From: an uncultured Clostridia bacterium
Lineage (GTDB): Bacteria; Bacillota; Clostridia; TANB77; CAG-508
Assembly: GCA_934169775.1 (NCBI GenBank)
Contig: CAKPOI010000022.1
Coordinates: forward strand, 1 to 27,386
Length of the DNA stretch: 27,386 bases
Direction: 5' to 3'
This document shows positions 24,133-27,386 of the stretch, one piece after another. Below the pieces are notes generated by a model. The model worked only from the letters and a program-made list of their open reading frames with translations, did no database searches and was not told the origin of the DNA. The first letter of the stretch is position 1; each line of letters begins with the position of its first letter. Position numbers and translations under genes: made by a program.

Positions 24133-25334
24133 TAATTATTTTCCTTTCTATCTTTATGACTGCATATATGTTTTCTAGTCATTTCCATTAAATCTAATTT
24201 TGTAAATCCTTCTACTTGTGTCTTTGCTCTATCTAATTTCAATCTTTCTTCTAGCAATTTTTGTATTTTGTCTTTATTTTCTTGTTTTCTCATATCTATA
24301 TAGTCAATAATAATTATTCCTCCAATGTCTCTTAACCTTATCTGTTTTGCTATTTCTACTGTTGCTTCTTCATTAACTTTATATAATGTTTGTTCTAAGT
24401 TTTTGTTTCCAGTATATTTACCTGTATTTACATCAATCGCTGTTAATGCTTCTGTTTTGTCTATTGTTATAAAGCCTCCACATTTTAGCCATATTTTACG
24501 ATTACATATTTTTTCAATTTGTTTTTTTATATCATATATGTCTAAAACATCTTTATTTTCTAGGCTAATTTTGGTATTAGAAAGTTCTTCCATTTTATTT
24601 TTTTCTATTATTAATTTATCATATTCTGCCTTATTGTTTGTTACTATATTTTCGATTTTTTCACTTACTAAATCAATTATCATTTTGTCTACTATATTCT
24701 CAGATTCATATACCAAACTATCACCATTATTTTGAGATATTTTTTGGTTATATTTCTCTTGGATTTCTTTCCATTTATTTTGCAAAAGTTCTATATCTTT
24801 AATTAATTCTTTATCTTTTTTTACAGCTGATGTTCTTATAATTGCTCCATTTCCTTTGCCTATATGTTCTTTTACTAAATTTACTAATCTTTCTTGTTCT
24901 TTTTTATCTTCTATTTTTTGTGAAATTGTAATAAAATCAGTATTTGGCATTAATACTATATATTTTCCAGGTAGATTTATATGTGTTGAAACTCTTGCAC
25001 CTTTTTTGTCATTACTATCTTTTTTTATTTGCACTAACAATTTTTGGTTTGGTTTTATTACTTTTTTTATATCTAAATTTAATTCTAGTTTTTCATTTTT
25101 TTCATCCACTTTTGGTAATATATCTTTTAAATGTATAAAACCATTTTTTTCTGTTCCTATATCAATAAATGCTGATTGCATTCCTGGAATTATATCTTTT
25201 ACTGTTCCAATATATATATTCCCTTCTTTTCTCTCTGTTTCTTCATCTTCTTCATAATATTCTACTAGATTGCCATTTTCTATTAATGCAACCTTTTCTT
25301 GATTTTCATTTTTGTCTATAAATATCTCTAACAT
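24132..25334 (-). CDS. rng: Ribonuclease E/G family protein, short C-terminus
   Basis: 400 residues; ATG at 25334, AAAGGG about 10 nt upstream. Endoribonuclease family cutting single-stranded RNA near 5'-monophosphate ends (RNA decay, 16S rRNA maturation). The S1 domain is at about 38-118 (GNIYIGTVKDIIPGMQSAF); the DNase I-like catalytic part has the metal-binding Asp pair D301 (ALTAIDVNTG) and D344 (IIIDYIDM). The segment 195-275 is more variable. The protein ends soon after EMTRK with HICSHKDRKENN; the Zn-link CPxCxG motif and small domain needed for tetramer formation in RNase E/G are missing. Either a natural short form with dimeric or altered assembly, or a loss. Neighbours pth and rimO place it in the translation run. 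Confidence 0.9.
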   Translation of the reverse strand: MLEIFIDKNENQEKVALIENGNLVEYYEEDEETERKEGNIYIGTVKDIIPGMQSAFIDIGTEKNGFIHLKDILPKVDEKNEKLELNLDIKKVIKPNQKLLVQIKKDSNDKKGARVSTHINLPGKYIVLMPNTDFITISQKIEDKKEQERLVNLVKEHIGKGNGAIIRTSAVKKDKELIKDIELLQNKWKEIQEKYNQKISQNNGDSLVYESENIVDKMIIDLVSEKIENIVTNNKAEYDKLIIEKNKMEELSNTKISLENKDVLDIYDIKKQIEKICNRKIWLKCGGFITIDKTEALTAIDVNTGKYTGNKNLEQTLYKVNEEATVEIAKQIRLRDIGGIIIIDYIDMRKQENKDKIQKLLEERLKLDRAKTQVEGFTKLDLMEMTRKHICSHKDRKENN

Positions 25335-25360
25335 CCTACTTGTCCCTTTCTATTAGTAAT

Positions 25361-25918
25361 TTAATTACATTTATTCATTGCATTATCTATACCTTCTGCA
25401 ATAATTACAGGTATTGCATCTGCTGCTTTTTGAACTCCTACTTCTAATATCTTTTGCTCTTCTTCTGGAATTTTTCCTATTACAAAATTTATTCTATCTT
25501 GTGCATGTTCTGGTCTGCCTATTCCCACTCTTATTCTAACAAACTCTGTTGTTTGTAAATTTTCTATTACTGATTTCATTCCATTATGTGAACCTGGGCC
25601 ACCTTTTTTTCTTATTTTCATTATTCCTTTTTCTATATCCATATCATCATATATTACTATCAAATCTTCTGCTTCTATTCCATAATAATCCATTACTTCT
25701 ATTATGCTATCTCCACTTGAATTCATATATGTTTGAGGCTTTAATAATATCACTTTTTTTCCTTCTATTATCCCTGTTCCATATATTCCTTTAAATTTCT
25801 TTTTTGTTACATCTATATTATATTTTTGTGCTATTTTATTTATTGCATCAAATCCCATATTATGTCTTGTTTTTGCATATTCTTCTTCTGGATTTCCTAA
25901 TCCAACTATTAAGTACAT
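25361..25918 (-). CDS. pth: Peptidyl-tRNA hydrolase
   Basis: 185 residues, normal length; ATG at 25918 with AGAAGGG about 11 nt upstream. Pth recycles tRNA by cleaving peptidyl-tRNA. It starts YLIVGLGNPEEEYAKTRHN, including N9 and the catalytic H19; further signatures are PQTYMNSSG at 61-69, DDMDIEKG at 91-98 and GGPGSHNGMKS at 106-116. It is first in the long minus-strand run, 26 nt before the RNase E/G-type gene. The mfd gene that often follows pth in Bacillota is not here. Confidence 0.96.
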   Translation of the reverse strand: MYLIVGLGNPEEEYAKTRHNMGFDAINKIAQKYNIDVTKKKFKGIYGTGIIEGKKVILLKPQTYMNSSGDSIIEVMDYYGIEAEDLIVIYDDMDIEKGIMKIRKKGGPGSHNGMKSVIENLQTTEFVRIRVGIGRPEHAQDRINFVIGKIPEEEQKILEVGVQKAADAIPVIIAEGIDNAMNKCN

Positions 25919-26007
25919 TTGTTTTTCTTCCCTTCTACTTTTTACTTCTTACTATTTTACATTGTTTTTGCCTTTTTTTCAAGCTTTTTCTAGGATTTTT
26001 TCATCGA

Positions 26008-26328
26008 TGTTTTTGGGGCCGGACTCAAAAAACATTACATATCTTTTGAAATTATATAAAAAATGTTATATGTAGAAATAATTTTCGAATGTGATTGGAG
26101 CAATCTTAGAATTTCTTAAATAAAATAATGGAAGAACTTCACGTCGAGCAAAGCGAGGACTAAGCTGAAGGATTACATGATTTTATTTTAGAAATTATTA
26201 GTTTGTGTATTGAACCGAGAAAATTATTAAGACATATAACATTTTTTATTTTTGAAATATAAGGGATAGTATTTTTTTGCTCCGACACCAAAAGCATTAG
26301 GTGTTTTTTGAGTCCGGCCCCAAAAACA
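26008..26328. mobile_element. 321-bp nested foldback element with REP-like ends
   Basis: Perfect 27-bp terminal inverted repeats (26008-26034 and 26302-26328) contain GGGGCCGGACTC and match the REP-like palindrome at 13173-13264. Inside, 26056-26086 pairs with 26219-26249 (28 of 31, the outer 18 perfect), then 26110-26126 pairs with 26180-26196 (16 of 17), then CTTCA (26137-26141) with TGAAG (26166-26170). No protein is encoded. It could be a non-autonomous mobile element (MITE- or BIME-like) or a structured RNA; it lies between the divergent genes pth and phoH, in the space where both promoters are expected. Confidence 0.8.
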
Positions 26329-26330
26329 CC

Positions 26331-26359
26331 TTGCATTATTTACATAATTATGATAAAAT
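26331..26359 (+). promoter_or_regulatory. Sigma-A-like promoter for the PhoH-family gene
   Basis: TTGCAT (26331-26336), a 17-nt spacer, and TAAAAT (26354-26359). It begins three bases after the foldback element, so that element forms the upstream border of the promoter. The start codon is about 106 nt further on. Confidence 0.5.
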
Positions 26360-26465
26360 AATATCAATAATTTTTTACTACTATTTATTTCACTTAATAA
26401 CTAGTAAAAATTATTATGTTACATACAAACAAATTCATGTAAAACAATATGAAAGGAGATTACTT

Positions 26466-27377
26466 ATGGCAAAAGAATTTGTTTTAGGAATGGAAAGCTT
26501 ATTAATAGCAAATGCAACCCTGCAGTTTGGCTCAGACAACATCATTGTCATTCCAATGGCAACAATCGAGGAACTTGAAGCTTATGATGGCTATCCAGAA
26601 GAAAACCAAAATGCACGTGCAGTATTAAAACTTCTCAGAGAAATTGGATTGAATCGGCTTCTCAATGAAGGATTTGTTCAAAGCAATGGTAGTATATTAA
26701 AAGTTGCTCTTGATGTTCCTACAGAACGTGGCAAATATAGAAAAAATATTAAACTACCTTTTTCAAATCTCTCAAATTATGACAAAAGGAGATTTGAAGT
26801 GTGTAAGCACTTGCAAGAAATAAAACCCAATAACATTAGTGATGTCATATTAATTTCCATGAATGATTCAGCAAGACTTAGAGCTGATTATCTTGGAATA
26901 AAAGCTGAAGAACCTAGATTCCGGCTCTTTCCAGTTTTAGAAGAACAGTTCACTGGACAATTTCATATTGATGTTACAGATCAGGTAATTGATACGCTCT
27001 ACAAACAGCATAAATGCTACTTGAGTGATTTAAAATTACCATCAGCTGAAACATTACCAACAAATGCTTTTCTGCATTTAACAAGTTTCTCTGGAAATTG
27101 TGCATTAGGAGTTTATAGCAGAGAAAAAGGAACAATTACACTTTTAGATAAGTCTTCTATCAATCTAACACATGGATTCACAGCTATGAACAAAAGTCAG
27201 TCGTTTCTGCTCCATGCTTTAACACTTCCTGCTAGCCAAGTTCCAATTGTCATTGCAAAAGGTGCTGCTGGAACTGGAAAAACTTTTTGCTCATTAGTAG
27301 CAGGTTTTGCCCAGCCATTTTTATATAATTTATACAAATTTCTAAATGTTAGGAACAAACATATACTTAATATTTAA
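26466..27377 (+). CDS. PhoH-family protein (PIN-PhoH type), broken after Walker A
   Basis: 303 residues from ATG at 26466, which has GAAAGGAGA upstream; the open frame extends further 5' but through the promoter and repeat. PhoH2-type proteins join an N-terminal PIN domain with a C-terminal PhoH ATPase/helicase. Here the PIN-like part is at 1-130 (VIPMATIEELEAY, then DVILISMNDSARLRADYLGI) and the P-loop KGAAGTGKT at about 271-279. The usual VLDTNVLL at the PIN active site is VLGMESLL, so the first catalytic Asp is lost. After GFAQ the sequence turns AT-rich, unrelated, and stops (FLYNLYKFLNVRNKHILNI); Walker B and the rest of the ATPase are missing. Probably interrupted near 27313 by an insertion continuing past the edge. 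Richer in C/G-ending codons than its neighbours. Confidence 0.75.
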   Translation: MAKEFVLGMESLLIANATLQFGSDNIIVIPMATIEELEAYDGYPEENQNARAVLKLLREIGLNRLLNEGFVQSNGSILKVALDVPTERGKYRKNIKLPFSNLSNYDKRRFEVCKHLQEIKPNNISDVILISMNDSARLRADYLGIKAEEPRFRLFPVLEEQFTGQFHIDVTDQVIDTLYKQHKCYLSDLKLPSAETLPTNAFLHLTSFSGNCALGVYSREKGTITLLDKSSINLTHGFTAMNKSQSFLLHALTLPASQVPIVIAKGAAGTGKTFCSLVAGFAQPFLYNLYKFLNVRNKHILNI

Positions 27378-27386
27378 AGCCTTTTT

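Noticed and set aside
27300..27386. Group II intron insertion in the PhoH gene
   Set aside because: No GTGYG 5' boundary at the point where homology appears to end, and too little sequence follows to identify any element.

Overview
The window reads as a chromosomal segment of a very AT-rich, spore-forming, probably anaerobic Bacillota, most likely an uncultured gut-type Clostridia. The evidence is spoIVA together with whiA, AAAGGAGG-type ribosome binding sites, and several proteins typical of that group (DUF421/DUF4363 pair, AAA-ATPase-like PF09820, pilin-like leaders of the GITLIALVI type). I could not assign a genus. No rRNA, tRNA, CRISPR array or riboswitch was recognised.

Layout. 1-870: start of an AAA-ATPase-like gene that runs off the left edge. 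1000-1190: a non-coding stretch holding a decayed C-terminal cassette of a surface protein. 1249-5660: three tandem minus-strand paralogues, each a prepilin-like leader, a Gly/Ser linker and a formylglycine-enzyme/C-type-lectin-like domain. Their last 39 codons align without gaps and vary mainly at NNC/NNT codons, as in targets of diversity-generating retroelements. 5661-6160: AT-rich upstream region with a promoter candidate. 6161-7266: DUF421 and DUF4363 membrane proteins. 7558-7929: small four-helix membrane protein on the plus strand. 8176-10253: a UDPGP-family pyrophosphorylase followed by a left-handed beta-helix acyltransferase, together resembling a split GlmU. 10568-12046: spoIVA (plus), closed by a hairpin shared with convergent rlmN.

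12127-25918 is a long minus-strand housekeeping run. In transcription order it is pth, an RNase E/G-type gene, rimO, an unknown acidic protein, trpS, obg, an unknown membrane-anchored protein, prmC, whiA, hemW, a condensation-like acyltransferase, a DUF6320 membrane protein and rlmN. The theme is translation and ribosome maturation. 25919-26465 holds a 321-bp foldback element, followed by a sigma-A-like promoter and a PhoH-family gene that breaks off after its Walker A motif.

The points most worth attention are (1) the pilin-lectin array with its hypervariable 3' cassettes, a 409-bp perfectly shared block and an orphan cassette downstream; (2) two families of dispersed repeats, a REP-like GGGGACGG/CCGTCCCC hairpin family and a 37-bp repeat, which sit at gene 3' ends and in some cases supply the last codons of unrelated proteins; and (3) the 321-bp nested inverted-repeat element. 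No reverse transcriptase or template repeat lies in the window, so a retroelement origin for the variation is inference.
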